Of a stretch of DNA of 64,000 bases, positions 8,275 through 17,161 are shown piece by piece. This DNA comes from Pedobacter yulinensis (GTDB lineage Bacteria; Bacteroidota; Bacteroidia; Sphingobacteriales; Sphingobacteriaceae). The stretch lies in NCBI RefSeq assembly GCF_003029735.1, contig NZ_KZ686269.1:1535215-1599214 (forward strand), written 5' to 3'. Numbering within the stretch: the first letter of the stretch is position 1; each line of letters opens with the position of its first letter. A model generated the notes under the pieces. The model had not been told where the DNA came from and searched no databases. It saw only the letters and a program-made list of their open reading frames with translations. The translations under genes were made by a program, and so were the position numbers.

Positions 8275-9345
8275 TTAAAACGAAACGGCCAGACTTGCCG
8301 TAAGCAGGGCGTTTGCCTGCACCGGGCCGGTATTGCGCACAAATACCGGGTCTTTGCTATCATAAACCTTTCCTTCAAGCCGCAGCACCGCGTTGCTGAC
8401 CGGCGCGTAGTCAAGGTTCAGCGAATAACCCATGGTCTGAAAGCCATTTGGCGTGCCGGTCGGGATGATCATGCCGTTCTTATCTTTGTAATATTCCACC
8501 CGCCCGGCCAACGCGAACTTCTCGGCAAAGCGGTACTGTGCGATTGCTACTGCGGTGAAAACTTCATGCTTTCCCGTTATCCCGCGACCTGTTTCCTGTG
8601 TACCATAATCGGCACCTGCAGTCAGGCCGAACTTGCTGTCCAACTGGAATATACCATAAAAGTTATGATAAAAGCGCTGTATACGAACCGAGTCTGCACC
8701 TTCGCTGCCCAGGTAATTGCTGTAATTCAGCACCACCCCGGCGACGGGTTTCCATGTTAGCTGCAGGCCGCCTGCAGGCTGGCTGTTGCCATTTTGCCGG
8801 GCAATGCGCTGCCAGCCGTTCAGGTACAGGGCTGTCGCGGTAAACTGGCCGTTATCTGTCGTATAAGTCAGTTTTGCGCCCGATTCATAATAAGGGGTGT
8901 TGTCTGAAGAGATGTTGCGGGTAACCACCCAACAGTCTTTAGATACGGCGCTTTCAAAACCGATGTGCGAGGAAAAGATACCGGCATCGAGCCAGAGGTT
9001 GACAGATTTTGACAGCTTCAGCCCGGCATTCGCTTCGAAGATGTTCTTCAATACGCCGGGTTCAGCGGCAAGATTGGCGTTTGCATAAGTGCCGGCCATC
9101 AGCGCCAGGTTGGCGCGCACCATGTCGCTCTCATAACTGCCTTTGATAAAGCCGAGGTTCAGATTCAGTTCGTTGTGGCGGTTGTGCGAATAGACAAAAC
9201 CCGGGCGGTTATGATCGGCAGGTTTGTTAAAATCGTAACCATAGTAAGTTTCCAGGTAACCGCTTACTTTAATTTTCGGTTCCTCCTGGGCATAAACTGC
9301 TGATCCGGCAGCAAGTGCGGCAGCAAATAACAATTGTTTTTTCAT
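8275..9345 (-). CDS. outer-membrane beta-barrel porin in the kdp operon
   Basis: 356 aa from the ATG at 9345; the 44 upstream codons of the same frame have no coding look. A signal peptide (MKKQLLFAAALAAGSAVYAQ) is followed by alternating amphipathic strands from KIKVSGYLETYYGYDF to the terminal aromatic ALLTASLAVSF. This is the layout of the OmpL-like/porin-2 proteins commonly found in Bacteroidota kdp operons. It probably gives cations a route through the outer membrane to KdpFABC, which is an inference from position. It lies about 110 bp after kdpC across a region able to fold into a hairpin, and 95 bp before the kdpD part. Confidence 0.78.
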   Translation of the reverse strand: MKKQLLFAAALAAGSAVYAQEEPKIKVSGYLETYYGYDFNKPADHNRPGFVYSHNRHNELNLNLGFIKGSYESDMVRANLALMAGTYANANLAAEPGVLKNIFEANAGLKLSKSVNLWLDAGIFSSHIGFESAVSKDCWVVTRNISSDNTPYYESGAKLTYTTDNGQFTATALYLNGWQRIARQNGNSQPAGGLQLTWKPVAGVVLNYSNYLGSEGADSVRIQRFYHNFYGIFQLDSKFGLTAGADYGTQETGRGITGKHEVFTAVAIAQYRFAEKFALAGRVEYYKDKNGMIIPTGTPNGFQTMGYSLNLDYAPVSNAVLRLEGKVYDSKDPVFVRNTGPVQANALLTASLAVSF

Positions 9346-9378
9346 GTACTTTATATAGATAATCTGTATGCCTGGAAA

Positions 9379-9437
9379 TTCTTCCGGAAGCCGGGCCCAA
9401 CGTTGGCAAACGCATGTTGGCCAGACCGCCGGAAGAA
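9379..9437. repeat. inverted repeat between kdpC and porin gene
   Basis: TTCTTCCGG (9379-9387) is exactly complementary to CCGGAAGAA (9429-9437). The 41-nt interval contains further pairing between GGCCCAAC and GTTGGCC. There is no T tract on the minus strand, so this is not a standard terminator. It may stabilise the upstream kdp message or lower read-through to the porin gene. Confidence 0.5.
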
Positions 9438-9457
9438 ACCAACAGGGACGGTTCGTA

Positions 9458-10024
9458 TCATTTTTGAAGCCCATCAAGGGCCAGGTTCAGTTTGAGAACG
9501 TGTACTGTCGCCGGCCCAAACAAGCCGAATACCGGGCCCTCGGTATGTTCGGCCAGGACTTTCGCGACCCGGGCTTTGTCTAGTCCGCGCGCTTTGGCCA
9601 CACGGCTTACCTGAATCCTGGCGGCCTGTTCAGATATCTCCGGGTCAAGCCCGCTGCCCGATGCGGTTACGAGGTCGGCAGGGATGTCTGCTTTTTTCAG
9701 GCCCGGGTGGTATTTGAGCAGGGTATCGACGCGGTCAGCAACCTGTTTCAGGTAGTCGGGGTTGGAAGGGCCTTTATTTGATCCGGCAGAGCCGGCGGCG
9801 TTGTAAGAAACGGCAGAAGGACGGCCCCAGAAATATCCGGGCTTGTCGAAGACTTGCCCGATGCGTTCATAACCGACCACCTTGCCATCTTTTTGAAGTT
9901 TCTCACCTCCGCCCGCCCCGGGTGCAAAACGGGCGGCAAAGGCAACAGCCAGCGGGTAAACAACACAAAGCAGCACCAGCAGTACAGCGGTAAGCCTGAT
10001 CGAGGGTAAAATGTATTTTTTCAT
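9458..10024 (-). CDS. kdpC: K+-transporting ATPase subunit KdpC
   Basis: 188 aa, the usual length. A single N-terminal transmembrane helix (about residues 7-30) is followed by the conserved soluble domain: GYERIGQVFDKPGYFWGRPSA, AAGSAGSNKGPSNPDYL, DIPADLVTASGSGLDPEIS and the C-terminal VFGLFGPATVHVLKLNLALD. KdpC holds the KdpA-KdpB complex together and raises its ATP affinity. It lies 12 bp downstream of kdpB and is certainly cotranscribed. No damage is seen. Confidence 0.95.
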   Translation of the reverse strand: MKKYILPSIRLTAVLLVLLCVVYPLAVAFAARFAPGAGGGEKLQKDGKVVGYERIGQVFDKPGYFWGRPSAVSYNAAGSAGSNKGPSNPDYLKQVADRVDTLLKYHPGLKKADIPADLVTASGSGLDPEISEQAARIQVSRVAKARGLDKARVAKVLAEHTEGPVFGLFGPATVHVLKLNLALDGLQK

Positions 10025-10036
10025 GATTGAATAAGT

Positions 10037-12067
10037 TTAAAGGAACAGGCCAATAAATAGGTCAATGAATTTAATGCCGATAAAAGGTACCACCACACCG
10101 CCTACGCCGTAAAGCAACAGGTTACGCCTGAGCAGTGCACTCGCGCCAAGCGGTTTGTAGGCAACCCCCTTTAGCGCCAGCGGAATCAGGATGGGGATGA
10201 TGATGGCGTTGAAAATGACAGCCGAAAGGATGGCGCTTTCCGGACTGTTCAGGCCCATGATGTTCAGGCTTTGCAGCGCCGGTATAGAAGCGATGAACAG
10301 CGCGGGCACAATGGCAAAGTACTTGGCCACATCGTTGGCAATCGAAAAAGTAGTCAGCGTGCCCCGGGTAATCAGTAGTTGTTTGCCGATCTCCACGATC
10401 TCGATCAGTTTGGTGGGGTCATTGTCCAGGTCAACCATGTTTCCGGCTTCTTTGGCCGCCTGGGTTCCGCTGTTCATGGCCACGCCTACATCGGCCTGTG
10501 CCAGCGCGGGCGCATCGTTCGTGCCGTCGCCCATCATGGCCACCAGCCTGCCCTGCGACTGCTCTTCCTTAATGTAGTTCATCTTGTCTTCGGGCCTGGC
10601 TTCGGCAATGAAATCATCGACCCCGGCTTGCTTGGCGATAAACCTGGCGGTCAGAGGGTTATCTCCGGTTACCATGACCGTTTTTACGCCCATCCGGCGC
10701 AGCCGTTCAAACCGCTCGCTGATGCCCGGTTTGATTACATCCTGCAGTTCGATCACGCCCAGGGCCGTTTCGTTGACCGAAACGACCAGCGGCGTGCCGC
10801 CGTTGCCTGAGATGGCTTCGACACGTTCCTGGATCGCCTGCGGAAATGGATTACCGGCCAGCAGCACGATGTTGCGGATCGAGTCGAAAGCACCTTTGCG
10901 AATGCGTTTGCCGTCGGTGGTATCCAGTCCGCTGGAACGGGTTTCGGCTGTGAAGCTGATGAAGCTGGCGCCTTGGGGCACTGCCCGCACCGCCTGTCCC
11001 TGCGCAGCTGCAAGTTCCAGGACCGACTTACCTTCAGGCGTTTCGTCTGCAAGCGAGCTCATGACGCAGGCCTCGGTAAAGTCTGCCATGTCAACACCGG
11101 GTGCCGGGTAAAAGCTGGTTGCCTTCCGGTTACCAATGGTAATTGTCCCCGTTTTGTCGAGCAGCAGCACGTCAATGTCGCCGGCTGTTTCGACCGCCTT
11201 GCCCGACTTTGTAATGACGTTGGCCCGGAGCGCGCGGTCCATTCCGGCAATGCCGATGGCCGACAACAGCCCTCCAATGGTGGTCGGGATCAGGCAAACA
11301 AAAAGTGAAATGAGCGCAGCGATGGTAATCGGCGTGTTTGCGTAATCGGCAAAAGGTTTCAGGGTTACGCAGACGATGATGAAGACCAGCGTAAAGCTGG
11401 CCAGCAGAATGGTCAGGGCAATCTCGTTGGGCGTTTTCTGCCGTGAGGCTCCCTCGACCAGGGCAATCATTTTATCCAGGAAACTTTCGCCGGGCTGGGT
11501 GTTCACCTGCACCTTGATCTGGTCTGACAGCACTTTGGTGCCACCGGTCACCGACGATTTGTCGCCGCCCGATTCACGGATCACCGGTGCCGACTCGCCG
11601 GTAATCGCCGATTCGTCGATCGTGGCAATGCCCGCGATGATCTCGCCATCAGCAGGTATGGTATCGCCGGCAGTGCAGATAAACACATCGCCTTTTTTGA
11701 GCAGGGATGAAGACCTGGTTTCTATACTGCCATCTGCAGAGAGGACCTTTGCAGGGGTTTCTTCGCGTGTTTTGCGCAGTGAATCGGCTTGTGCCTTGCC
11801 CCGGGCTTCGGCAATGGCCTCTGCAAAGTTGGCAAACAGCACCGTAAGCAGCAGGATGAGGAAAATGATAAAATTGTAGCCGACCGAGCCCTGGTCCTTG
11901 GCGCTCATGGCATACACGGTCACGAATGCCATAACCAGAGTTCCAACCTCTACCGTAAACATGACCGGATTTTTGATCATGAGCCTGGGATCAAGTTTTA
12001 TGAAAGACTGCTTCAGGGCCGCCTGCACAAGTGCAGGTTCGAATAATTGATTAGATGAATTTTTCAT
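10037..12067 (-). CDS. kdpB: K+-transporting P-type ATPase subunit KdpB
   Basis: 676 aa from the ATG at 12067; the open frame extends 26 codons further into kdpA but has no second good start. P-type ATPase signatures are all present: TGES in the actuator domain (about residue 156), phosphorylation site DKTGTIT (Asp304), the KGAFD nucleotide-binding region, [10 protein letters not shown] and [20 protein letters not shown]. This catalytic subunit hydrolyses ATP to drive K+ through KdpA. The start lies 7 bp after the kdpA stop, implying translational coupling. Confidence 0.96.
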   Translation of the reverse strand: MKNSSNQLFEPALVQAALKQSFIKLDPRLMIKNPVMFTVEVGTLVMAFVTVYAMSAKDQGSVGYNFIIFLILLLTVLFANFAEAIAEARGKAQADSLRKTREETPAKVLSADGSIETRSSSLLKKGDVFICTAGDTIPADGEIIAGIATIDESAITGESAPVIRESGGDKSSVTGGTKVLSDQIKVQVNTQPGESFLDKMIALVEGASRQKTPNEIALTILLASFTLVFIIVCVTLKPFADYANTPITIAALISLFVCLIPTTIGGLLSAIGIAGMDRALRANVITKSGKAVETAGDIDVLLLDKTGTITIGNRKATSFYPAPGVDMADFTEACVMSSLADETPEGKSVLELAAAQGQAVRAVPQGASFISFTAETRSSGLDTTDGKRIRKGAFDSIRNIVLLAGNPFPQAIQERVEAISGNGGTPLVVSVNETALGVIELQDVIKPGISERFERLRRMGVKTVMVTGDNPLTARFIAKQAGVDDFIAEARPEDKMNYIKEEQSQGRLVAMMGDGTNDAPALAQADVGVAMNSGTQAAKEAGNMVDLDNDPTKLIEIVEIGKQLLITRGTLTTFSIANDVAKYFAIVPALFIASIPALQSLNIMGLNSPESAILSAVIFNAIIIPILIPLALKGVAYKPLGASALLRRNLLLYGVGGVVVPFIGIKFIDLFIGLFL

Positions 12068-12074
12068 CAGGGTA

Positions 12075-13796
12075 TTAAGATTTAAGCATGGTGAAGTATT
12101 CTGCCAGTGGCCCGAGCGCCAGCGCAGGGAAATAGGAAAGCGCATTCAGGACGATGATTACGGCAAGGGTCATCAGTCCGAAGGTGACCGTATCGGTGCG
12201 CAGCGTACCGGCCGATTCGGGGATGAATTTTTTTGAGGCCAGCAGCCCGGCAATGGCCACCGGACCAATGATCGGCAGGAAACGGCCCAGGAGCAGGACG
12301 AAACCAGTCAGCACGTTCCAGAAAACGTTGTTATCGCCCAGGCCTTCGAAACCTGAACCATTGTTGGCATTGGCCGAAGTTACCTCATAAAGCATTTCTG
12401 AAAAGCCGTGAAACCCGGGATTGTTCAGCCAGTTCTGCGGCTGTACCGCCCAGGCCGCATCGCCGTGGTACTTGAACACGTACGCAGCGATCGCCGTACC
12501 GGCCAGGATCAGGAAGGGACTAAGCAGTGTGATCAGGGCGGCAATCTTGATTTCCCGCGCCTCGACCTTATGACCGAGGAACTCGGGCGTCCGGCCTACC
12601 ATCAGGCCCGAAATAAATACCGCGATGATCAGGTAGATAAAATAATTCAGCAGCCCCACGCCGCAGCCCCCGTAAAAAGAGTTGACCATCATACCCAGCA
12701 GCTGCCAGGCACCGGTAAGCGGCATGGCGCTGTCATGCATGCTGTTGACCGAACCAGTCGAAATGATGGTTGTTACCGTGCTCCAATAACCGGTTATTGC
12801 GGGTCCGAACCTGACTTCTTTGCCCTCCATGGCCCCTGAAACCTGCGAGATCCCCAGTTTAGACAGGGCCGGGCTGCCGCCAAGTTCTGAACTGACTGTA
12901 GGGATGAGCAGCAACAACATGCCAATCGTCATGACGCCGAAAATGATCCATGATAGCCTGCGGCGGCGAATAAAAACGCCAAAGCAGACTACCATGGCAA
13001 TCGGAATAATGACCTGCGCAATGAGCTCGACCGAATTGGTCAGGTAATTCGGATTTTCAAGCGGGTGGCTCGAATTGGCACCAAACCAGCCGCCGCCGTT
13101 GGTACCCAGGTGTTTAATGGCGATCATGCCGGCTGCAGGACCGCGCGATACGCCAACGGTATCGCCCTGCAGGGAAATGTACTGGTCTTTCCCCTCATAA
13201 CTGGCCGGCGTGCCGTTAAAAGCGAGAACCAATGCAATGACGAAAGAAAGCGGCAAAAGCAGGCGGGTAATGGACAGGACAAAAAATTCCCAGAAGTTTC
13301 CCAGTTTGACCGTTGTTTTGTCGCGGAAAGCCTTGAAAAAGACCACCGCAGCCGCAATACCTGTGGCACAGCTCACGAACATGAGGAACATGACCACAAT
13401 GTGCTGGGTCAGGTACGTCACACCACTTTCGCCTGAGTAATGCTGCAGGTCGCAGTTCACAACAAAACTAATAATGGTGTTGAAAGAAAGATCGGGCGTC
13501 ATGCCTGGGTTCCCGTCTGGATTAAGCGGAAGTTTGTCCTGGAACATCAGCACGAAAAAGCCGTAAACCAGCCAGACCAGGTTAATGGTGAGCAAGGCCT
13601 TCATGTGCTGCTTCCAGTTCATTTGTTCCCTGGCGCTGACGCCGGCTAACCTGAAGATCAGGCCCTCCAGCGGCTTCATAAAATCAGTCCAGACGGGAGC
13701 TCCGGCAAAAACCTTTGCCAGGTATTTTCCCAGCGGGATGGCAATGAGCAACGTGAGGAGGTAGGTGGTGATAAGTCCGAGTATCTCTGTGTTCAT
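12075..13796 (-). CDS. kdpA: K+-transporting ATPase subunit KdpA
   Basis: 573 aa, about ten transmembrane helices. The family's selectivity-filter loops are visible: [18 protein letters not shown], the [17 protein letters not shown] segment, [13 protein letters not shown] and [14 protein letters not shown]. KdpA is the K+-binding and translocating channel-like subunit of the high-affinity KdpFABC pump in the inner membrane. It is preceded by kdpF (9-bp gap) and followed by kdpB (7-bp gap). Confidence 0.96.
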   Translation of the reverse strand: MNTEILGLITTYLLTLLIAIPLGKYLAKVFAGAPVWTDFMKPLEGLIFRLAGVSAREQMNWKQHMKALLTINLVWLVYGFFVLMFQDKLPLNPDGNPGMTPDLSFNTIISFVVNCDLQHYSGESGVTYLTQHIVVMFLMFVSCATGIAAAVVFFKAFRDKTTVKLGNFWEFFVLSITRLLLPLSFVIALVLAFNGTPASYEGKDQYISLQGDTVGVSRGPAAGMIAIKHLGTNGGGWFGANSSHPLENPNYLTNSVELIAQVIIPIAMVVCFGVFIRRRRLSWIIFGVMTIGMLLLLIPTVSSELGGSPALSKLGISQVSGAMEGKEVRFGPAITGYWSTVTTIISTGSVNSMHDSAMPLTGAWQLLGMMVNSFYGGCGVGLLNYFIYLIIAVFISGLMVGRTPEFLGHKVEAREIKIAALITLLSPFLILAGTAIAAYVFKYHGDAAWAVQPQNWLNNPGFHGFSEMLYEVTSANANNGSGFEGLGDNNVFWNVLTGFVLLLGRFLPIIGPVAIAGLLASKKFIPESAGTLRTDTVTFGLMTLAVIIVLNALSYFPALALGPLAEYFTMLKS

Positions 13797-13805
13797 AACG
13801 TCTTG

Positions 13806-13883
13806 TTAAAATTTTTCAGGATAAATCAGCACGTAGATCATGTAAATGAAGACGGCCAGTGCGATGATGAATAATGCGATCAT
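13806..13883 (-). CDS. kdpF: KdpF small membrane subunit
   Basis: A 25-aa ORF: one hydrophobic helix (MIALFIIALAVFIYMIYVLI) ending YPEKF. Size, sequence character and position directly before kdpA match KdpF, the lipid-like stabilising peptide of the Kdp complex. The ATG is at 13883 and the TAA at 13806-13808. Confidence 0.85.
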   Translation of the reverse strand: MIALFIIALAVFIYMIYVLIYPEKF

Positions 13884-13889
13884 GGATTT

Positions 13890-13973
13890 TTAGATTTTAT
13901 CGAACCAGTCGATTGATTTGAAACAAAGCCGCATCAGCAGAAGCAGCGCGAGGAATAATGCGATAGTGAGCAT
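13890..13973 (-). CDS. 27-aa membrane micropeptide heading the kdp operon
   Basis: ATG at 13973, stop at 13890-13892, 6 bp before kdpF. The peptide is a hydrophobic stretch (MLTIALFLALLLLMRLCF) followed by KSIDWFDKI. A single helix with an aromatic and acidic C-terminal tail upstream of kdpF recurs in Bacteroidota kdp loci, as far as I recall, but has no agreed name. It may be a second accessory peptide of the Kdp complex. The coding call rests on tight operon spacing and composition. Confidence 0.6.
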   Translation of the reverse strand: MLTIALFLALLLLMRLCFKSIDWFDKI

Positions 13974-13996
13974 GGTCTTTAATTTTCAATGGCCCT

Positions 13997-14013
13997 ACAC
14001 CATCCGGGTGCCA
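13997..14013 (-). promoter_or_regulatory. possible sigma-54 -24/-12 site for kdp
   Basis: On the minus strand, TGGCAC (14008-14013) is a perfect -24 half. Five bases later TGGTG stands where TTGC(A/T) is expected, so the -12 half is imperfect. It lies about 25-40 bp upstream of the micro-ORF start, and no TAnnTTTG element is visible there. Kdp in several Bacteroidota is linked to a sigma-54-type response regulator, which makes the site worth recording. Weak evidence. Confidence 0.3.
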
Positions 14014-14188
14014 GCTTTCGGGGTTAAAACGCAATTGACTGAACATCATCATCTTAAAATGCAATCCGCGTAAATTGTCAGGCATATATGCCGCGACAAC
14101 CCTTTCAAAATGGTAGGGTCGTTTTCAATATGAAAGGCGGGAAGATCGGTACCGGCGCATCAAGACCCTGCAGCATACATTCAAAAAA

Positions 14189-14202
14189 ATAGATAGGTCT
14201 AT
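14189..14202. promoter_or_regulatory. TetR operator O1 (ATAGA-N4-TCTAT)
   Basis: ATAGA (14189-14193), TAGG, TCTAT (14198-14202). The same inverted repeat with the same spacer length occurs in front of the MFS gene. It lies 14 bp upstream of the -7 element of the tetR gene, where a bound dimer would overlap the polymerase, implying autorepression. Confidence 0.6.
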
Positions 14203-14215
14203 ATATTTTTTTTAT

Positions 14216-14223
14216 TACCTTTG
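14216..14223 (+). promoter_or_regulatory. TAnnTTTG -7 element of tetR-type gene
   Basis: TACCTTTG is a perfect consensus match. Its last base is 7 bp before the A of the ATG at 14230, so transcription should start at or within a few bases of the start codon. Confidence 0.6.
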
Positions 14224-14229
14224 ATCGCC

Positions 14230-14784
14230 ATGAAAAAGACCAGCGTAAACGAGCGCATTCTGCAAACCGCCTCCCGCCTGTTTTACCAGCAGGGTTACAA
14301 CAGCACAGGGATTAACCAGATCGTGGCAGAGGCTGAAATTGCCATCGGTTCGCTGTACAAGCATTACCGGTCTAAGGAAGAATTGCTGATCCGCTACCTG
14401 GAACTGGAAGAAACCGCTTTTTTTAAGGGACTGGCAGAATACCTGGAAGCGGTACAATCGCCCGGCGAAAAACTGATGAAACTCATCGATTACCGGATCG
14501 CGCTGCAGCAAAGATCTGGTTTTGCAGGCTGCCCTTTTATCAAGATCAATGCAGAGGGCGGCAGGCTGAACAAACAGGTGGCAGAACTGGTAACCCGGCA
14601 CAAACAGCAGCAGAAAACCACCATCAAAAACATCCTGCTCGAAAGAACCGGCAAAAAAAGAGACGCAGACCTGGCCGCAGCTGCCATCTTTTTACTCATT
14701 GAAGGTGCGGTCGTGTCGAGCAGCATGAACGGAAATACCGATGACCTGCAAGCCGTTAAAAAAATCGTACCAACGCTCGTCTAG
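14230..14784 (+). CDS. TetR-family transcriptional regulator
   Basis: 184 aa. The N-terminal helix-turn-helix (about residues 1-55) has the family pattern ILQTASRLFYQQGYNSTGIN then IGSLYKHYRSKEELL. The rest is the helical ligand-binding and dimer domain, with GFAGCPFIKINAE as in the LmrA/YxaF-like group. It is expected to repress itself and the following efflux gene until a drug-like ligand binds. The MFS gene starts 37 bp downstream on the same strand, and both are preceded by the same inverted repeat. The start is fixed by the -7 element just upstream. Confidence 0.9.
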   Translation: MKKTSVNERILQTASRLFYQQGYNSTGINQIVAEAEIAIGSLYKHYRSKEELLIRYLELEETAFFKGLAEYLEAVQSPGEKLMKLIDYRIALQQRSGFAGCPFIKINAEGGRLNKQVAELVTRHKQQQKTTIKNILLERTGKKRDADLAAAAIFLLIEGAVVSSSMNGNTDDLQAVKKIVPTLV

Positions 14785-14804
14785 TTTTTTTTACTCTGCA
14801 ATAT

Positions 14805-14818
14805 ATAGACTATTCTAT
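14805..14818. promoter_or_regulatory. TetR operator O2 (ATAGA-N4-TCTAT)
   Basis: ATAGA (14805-14809), CTAT, TCTAT (14814-14818), extended by one more T-A pair on the outside. It ends 3 bp before the ATG of the MFS transporter. Identical half-sites and spacer length to the repeat in front of the regulator gene argue for one shared repressor. Confidence 0.6.
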
Positions 14819-14821
14819 ACA

Positions 14822-16243
14822 ATGAACATCTACCCCAACAGAACCCTGGCCCTGCTTGTGTTGTTGGCTGCGCACCTGCTTACCATTGTCGACATCTTTA
14901 TTGTGAATATCGCCATCCCTTCGGTGCAGCAGGGCCTGACGGGCAGCGATGGGGAGATGCAGCTGGTTGTGGCCATGTACATGGTCGGCTTTGCCTCCTG
15001 TTTAATAGCGGCGGGCCGGGCCGGCGACCATTACGGCAGAAAAAAGATCTTCCTGGCAGGTATGTCCATGTTTATGCTTAGTTCGGCCGGTTGTGGTTTG
15101 GCCGGGACCCCCGGGCAGTTGATCCTGCTGCGTTTTGTGCAGGGCTGCAGCGCCGGCCTCATGTCGCCGCAGGTTTTGGCTTTCATCCACCTGCTCTTTC
15201 CCGGCCACGGCGAACGCACGCATGCCATTGGCTGGTACGGCATGACCATCGGCATTGGTACCATGTCGGGCCAGTTTCTTGGCGGCTTGCTGGTCGAACT
15301 TCATCCGCTATGGGTAGACCAATCCTGGCGTTATATTTTTCTGGTCAATATACCCGTTTGCCTGGGGGCGCTGATGCTTGGAAAACGCTATCTTCCTGCA
15401 GTTGAAGATCGCATGACCGAAAAGATGGACTATACCGGCGCATTGCTGGTGTCAGCTGCCCTGATCCTGCTGGTCTTTTCGCTCACGGCAGGCATGGAAC
15501 AACCGGTGTACCTTGTGTATACCTTGCCGCTTTCGCTCCTGCTGTTTTGCCGCTTTGGCTGGCTGCAACGCCACAGGCGCCGGCAGGGCCGGCATATGCT
15601 GGTTAACCCAGGGCTTTTTGCGTACTGGAATTTTAACCTGGCCATCCTGGCGGCGGCCCTGTTTATGTTCATGCTGGATGCCTATTTTTTTGTTCTCGCC
15701 ATTTTTCTCCAGACCGGTTTGCACCTGCCGCCGCTCAAAGCCGGATTTTTTGTTGTTTTTCAGGGCGCAGGCTTTATGTTGGCTTCGCTAATTGCCCCCA
15801 GGCTGGTGCTGCGCTTTGGTAAAGCGGTCCTGATCTCGGGAGTGCTGTTCATTGCATTGGCCCTGGCGCTCCAACTCCTTCTTTTCACCTGGCCGGCAAA
15901 CCCGCCGGCCGGATACGCCGTCATGGTGCTGCATGGGTTCGGGGTGGCGCTTGTCCTGCCCTCTTTTGCCAATATTGCCATGAAAGGCCTGCCGACCGAA
16001 CTGGTCGGCAACGCTTCTGGTGTATACACCACCGCCCAGCAGCTTTTTGGCGCACTGGGTATTTCCCTGACTGGCGGCCTGTTCTACCACCTGATGAACT
16101 TGCAGCAGCAGAGCTGCAAGTTCCTGCATGCATTCGCCTGGAGCACGCTCGTACACCTGGTTTGCCTGGGCGGGGTCCTGGTGGCTCTCCTGGTGCTGCC
16201 GGGCATGGTGCTTCCCAAAATAAGTGGAAAAACTGCGCCCTGA
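14822..16243 (+). CDS. MFS transporter, DHA2 (EmrB/QacA) drug efflux type
   Basis: 473 aa from the ATG at 14822; upstream codons of the frame overlap the regulator gene. About 14 hydrophobic segments. The first helix carries VDIFIVNIAIPSVQQ, the DHA2 signature; RAGDHYGRKKIF is the MFS loop 2-3 motif A. RFVQGCSAGLMSPQVLAFI and GMTIGIGTMSGQFLGGLL are also typical. It is predicted to export toxic hydrophobic compounds using the proton gradient. Control by the TetR protein upstream is supported by the operator between them. No membrane-fusion or TolC partner gene is adjacent. Confidence 0.9.
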   Translation: MNIYPNRTLALLVLLAAHLLTIVDIFIVNIAIPSVQQGLTGSDGEMQLVVAMYMVGFASCLIAAGRAGDHYGRKKIFLAGMSMFMLSSAGCGLAGTPGQLILLRFVQGCSAGLMSPQVLAFIHLLFPGHGERTHAIGWYGMTIGIGTMSGQFLGGLLVELHPLWVDQSWRYIFLVNIPVCLGALMLGKRYLPAVEDRMTEKMDYTGALLVSAALILLVFSLTAGMEQPVYLVYTLPLSLLLFCRFGWLQRHRRRQGRHMLVNPGLFAYWNFNLAILAAALFMFMLDAYFFVLAIFLQTGLHLPPLKAGFFVVFQGAGFMLASLIAPRLVLRFGKAVLISGVLFIALALALQLLLFTWPANPPAGYAVMVLHGFGVALVLPSFANIAMKGLPTELVGNASGVYTTAQQLFGALGISLTGGLFYHLMNLQQQSCKFLHAFAWSTLVHLVCLGGVLVALLVLPGMVLPKISGKTAP

Positions 16244-16264
16244 ATCATCAATCAGGTTGCAGAA

Positions 16265-17068
16265 TTACCAGTTCACCACCAGGTCGGCCATTACCGGCAG
16301 GTGGTCCAGGTCGTTCAGCCCGGTATGCGGCGCGCTGACCTTCATGATGCTGATGTTGCCGCTGGTAATGATGTTGTCAATATTGGTGTTGGGCCCTGCG
16401 GTACGCCCCGCTATCATATTGGCGGCCGCAGCGGTGCCGAACCAGCCCATATGTCCGCCGTTGGCGATGTTAAAACCCTTCGACCGAAACGCCAGCTGCT
16501 CGGCATCGGTCGAATTCATGTCGCCCATACAGATAAAATACGCATGTTTCTCCAGCTCTTTGGTGAGTGCTTCCAGGGCCTGCTTGTGCCAGTCTTTCTG
16601 CCAGGGAATGTGAACGGAAATAACCGCAATATTTTTGCGCCCCACCTTCAGGTCGCCGATAACCATGTAATATTCGCCCGACGACACCTTCTGGCGGATG
16701 TTCTGAAGTTTGTAATGCGTCGCAATGCCATTATAGATCCAGCGTTTCTCCGCGCCGAAATAGACGTTCCGATAGTACGGCTTGAGCAGAACCTCTTCTG
16801 CGTTAAGGGTACTGTCCTTGTCAAAATGTTTGTTCCATTCATTCAGCGCGAGGATATCCAGGCTTTGTTCGCCTATCCACTTTTTCCACCGCAGCATTTC
16901 GGCCGTTACCTGCTGGCCGGTCCGCTGGAACCCGCCCAGTGAGCCCTGGTTAAAATGTCCGACATTATAGGTACCCACCCTCAGCTTTAAAGGCAGGTTA
17001 TCAGGCAGCTGCGCGAAGGCAATGCTACAAAAAAACAGGGCCGCCAGGGCCGTAAGGAAATATTTCAT
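16265..17068 (-). CDS. secreted endonuclease/exonuclease/phosphatase family protein
   Basis: 267 aa from the ATG at 17068. A signal peptide (MKYFLTALAALFFCSIAFAQ) is followed by the EEP fold: RVGTYNVGHFN, ILALNEWN (metal-binding Glu), VISVHIPW, FICMGDMNSTD and the C-terminal LDHLPVMADL. Such enzymes cut phosphodiester or phosphomonoester bonds. Export and its place at the end of a SusC/SusD locus with two glycerophosphodiesterases suggest hydrolysis of an extracellular phosphodiester substrate instead of DNA repair. It ends 22 bp from the convergent MFS gene. Confidence 0.85.
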   Translation of the reverse strand: MKYFLTALAALFFCSIAFAQLPDNLPLKLRVGTYNVGHFNQGSLGGFQRTGQQVTAEMLRWKKWIGEQSLDILALNEWNKHFDKDSTLNAEEVLLKPYYRNVYFGAEKRWIYNGIATHYKLQNIRQKVSSGEYYMVIGDLKVGRKNIAVISVHIPWQKDWHKQALEALTKELEKHAYFICMGDMNSTDAEQLAFRSKGFNIANGGHMGWFGTAAAANMIAGRTAGPNTNIDNIITSGNISIMKVSAPHTGLNDLDHLPVMADLVVNW

Positions 17069-17161
17069 ATGTTTAGTATTCTCAATGCTAATTGGCATTT
17101 GTATTGCCCGAAGGGCGCATGGGCTTCCGGCCTGCAAATGCCTTGCCGAGCACTGCCTTCG

